Under the pieces are notes generated by a model, which did no database searches, was not told where the DNA came from, and saw only the letters and a list, made by a program, of their open reading frames with translations. From NCBI GenBank assembly GCA_937901895.1, contig CALGTD010000097.1:1-7698 (forward strand): DNA of 7,698 bases, given 5' to 3'. This DNA comes from an uncultured Spartobacteria bacterium (GTDB taxonomy: Bacteria > Verrucomicrobiota > Verrucomicrobiia > Chthoniobacterales > JAATET01). Within the stretch, counting starts at the first letter, position 1, and the number at the start of each line of letters is the position of its first letter. This document shows positions 6,562 to 7,698 of the stretch, piece by piece. The position numbers and the translations under genes were made by a program.

Positions 6562-7473
6562 ATGAAGCGCTGGATTCGTCCGACGGAGCAGCAGGTGCTT
6601 GCCGCATCGGTTGTTGTCACGGTCATACTGGCCGTGGTGGGAATCGGTTTCGGGCTCTTCACCCGTTCGCAATCGATCGTCTTTGACGGCATCTTTTCCA
6701 TCGTGGACTTTCTGATGTCCGCGCTGGTTCTGTTTGTGGCCAGGCTGCTCAAACGCTCGGGGAGCCGGCGGTTCCAATACGGATACTGGCATTTCGAACC
6801 GTTGGTGTCGGCGTTTCGCGGCCTGGCGCTTCTGGCGGTGTGCATTTATGCCCTGGTGGACGGAATCGGCGGAGTGTTGGCCGGCGGATATCTTGTGGAG
6901 CTCGGTGAGGCGTCCGTGTATGCGGCCGTCGTCTCAGGGATCTGTTTTGCGCTGTATTTCTATGAGCGATGGGTCAATCGGAGAATCGGATCGGAATTCA
7001 TCCGGATAGACATGAACAGTTGCCTGATGTCCGCCGCCATCACGCTGGCACTGTTTTTGGGATTCTTGTCGGCGGAGCTGCTGGAGCGTGCCGGTTTTGG
7101 GGCGCTGAAGCCCTATGCGGACCCGGTGATTCTGATCGTCATGACGCTGGTGCTGCTCCCCATTCCGGCCGGCATTATTTATCGGAGCATGCAGGAGGTC
7201 TTCATGGTGGCCCCGCCGGATGTGGTGCAGGTCGTAAACAATGTCATGAACAGGGAGACGGCCCGCCATGGATTTTCCGATTACAAGGCCTACGTCGCCA
7301 AGTCGGGGCGCATCCATTTGATTGATATTGTCATCCTGCTTCCCGAGCGTTGCCCGAAAACGACCGTGGAATTGGACGCCATCCGTGAGGAGATTGCCGG
7401 CCAGCTAAGTGATTTTGCGAAACTGGAGCAGTGGCTGACCATATCGTTCACGACCCGGCGGGATTGGTTGTGA
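6562..7473 (+). CDS. Cation diffusion facilitator-family transporter
   Basis: This 303-residue protein has about six membrane segments in residues 10-205 and a soluble C-terminal domain in about 206-303, the layout of CDF divalent metal/proton antiporters. Family marks are DGIFSIVDFLMS in the second segment (42-53), YGYWHFEPL at 73-81 (CDF proteins carry a G-x-x-x-E-P/A-L motif here), and PYADPVILIV around the sixth segment. The transport-site residues look unusual: F45 stands where His or Asp is expected in segment 2, and the fifth-segment stretch has D150, S153, C154 and S157 instead of the usual His/Asp pair. The substrate is unknown (Zn, Co, Cd, Fe and Mn are all possible), and transport itself is uncertain. 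The start has only a weak ribosome site. It is divergent from the porin operon with no obvious functional link. Confidence 0.82.
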   Translation: MKRWIRPTEQQVLAASVVVTVILAVVGIGFGLFTRSQSIVFDGIFSIVDFLMSALVLFVARLLKRSGSRRFQYGYWHFEPLVSAFRGLALLAVCIYALVDGIGGVLAGGYLVELGEASVYAAVVSGICFALYFYERWVNRRIGSEFIRIDMNSCLMSAAITLALFLGFLSAELLERAGFGALKPYADPVILIVMTLVLLPIPAGIIYRSMQEVFMVAPPDVVQVVNNVMNRETARHGFSDYKAYVAKSGRIHLIDIVILLPERCPKTTVELDAIREEIAGQLSDFAKLEQWLTISFTTRRDWL

Positions 7474-7606
7474 GGACAGGAATTTTGCCGGGCAGGGCAA
7501 CAGGTGGTCAGGCTGACATTTGACGGAGTCAGCGGGGTGAAGTGCTGGTGGTTCGGACATGAGTTTTATCTGGGACAGGCCGGAGCTGTCTCGCCGCATT
7601 GTTGGC

Positions 7607-7623
7607 GTTCACACTTCGGCGTG
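7607..7623. repeat. Short palindromic repeat, right copy
   Basis: GTTCACACTTCGGCGTG differs from the copy at 1584-1600 at two positions, one of which breaks a pair in the stem. Similar loosely matching pyrimidine-rich sequence (TTCC, CGCC) follows both copies, hinting that the repeated unit is longer than 17 bases. Confidence 0.45.
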
Positions 7624-7633
7624 CGGATTCCAT

Positions 7634-7661
7634 TTCCGCCTTCCGCTTTCCGCTTTCCGCT
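7634..7661. repeat. Heptamer tandem repeat (TTCCGCY x4)
   Basis: One TTCCGCC and three TTCCGCT units run without interruption, followed by a TTTCC remnant. It is a simple 7-bp tandem repeat in non-coding DNA directly after the palindromic repeat. Confidence 0.75.
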
Positions 7662-7698
7662 TTTCCTCCCCCGTCTCCTCACGGCGCCCACGGGTCAG

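Larger units (their letters stand above)
7474..7698. other. Gene-free tail with short repeats
   Basis: No frame here has a good start and family-like sequence. The transporter frame stays open after its stop to the window end, including VVRLTFDGVSGVKCWWFG from GTG 7504, so a small or broken gene cannot be excluded. Small inverted repeats occur at 7485-7500 (TTGCC/GGCAA) and 7574-7590 (GACAG/CTGTC), but neither has a T-run, so no terminator is called. Confidence 0.45.

Noticed and set aside
6254..6565. 103-codon plus-strand frame ending in an ATGA overlap with the transporter start
   Set aside because: It starts antisense to the porin signal peptide and runs through the promoter region. There is no Shine-Dalgarno or family-like sequence. 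Translational coupling is possible but unsupported.
7485..7500. Terminator after the transporter
   Set aside because: The TTGCC/GGCAA stem is only 5 bp and no T-run follows in either direction.
1..7698. CRISPR array, tRNA, rRNA or complete insertion sequence
   Set aside because: I saw no regularly spaced repeats, cloverleaf, rRNA-like sequence or transposase coding frame.

Overview
The window comes from a Gram-negative bacterium: it encodes an outer-membrane porin with a signal peptide and a C-terminal phenylalanine. The DNA is moderately GC-rich. I cannot fix the lineage from the sequence. GadB and GadC look very close to the enterobacterial proteins as I remember them, so they say little about taxonomy and may have been acquired horizontally.

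Layout. Bases 1-143 are a non-coding leader with two imperfect 24-bp direct repeats. Bases 144-1127 (+) encode an arginase/agmatinase-family ureohydrolase. Directly behind it, in the same reading frame, is a decayed TetR-family regulator (about 1128-1487) with in-frame stops. Bases 1488-1811 are a gene-free convergent gap with a G-quadruplex-type motif and a short palindromic repeat. Bases 1812-6299 hold three minus-strand genes transcribed in the order porin (OprB-like), glutamate decarboxylase (gadB), glutamate/GABA antiporter (gadC), with gaps of 47 and 28 bases. A 262-bp divergent control region follows, with a TTGACA-type promoter for the porin and two CCAAA-containing boxes 21 bp apart. 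Bases 6562-7473 (+) encode a cation-diffusion-facilitator-family protein. The tail (7474-7698) has no convincing gene but contains a second copy of the short palindromic repeat and a 7-bp tandem repeat.

How the genes work together. GadC imports glutamate in exchange for GABA, and GadB decarboxylates glutamate to GABA while consuming a proton. This is the known glutamate-dependent acid-resistance system. The porin placed first in the operon could admit glutamate or release GABA across the outer membrane (inference). The ureohydrolase would make putrescine plus urea if it is an agmatinase, or GABA plus urea if it uses guanidinobutyrate. Its exact substrate cannot be read from the sequence.

The most notable observation is in gadB. 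Its natural start appears to be the ATG at 4812, which gives a frame of the usual family length, but codon 6 of that frame is TAA. The only conventional start downstream is a GTG that would remove 44 conserved N-terminal residues. The decarboxylase is therefore either a fresh pseudogene, translated in an unusual way, or affected by a sequence error. I did not find a wholly new system. The porin-gadB-gadC arrangement is the closest candidate for an under-described one.
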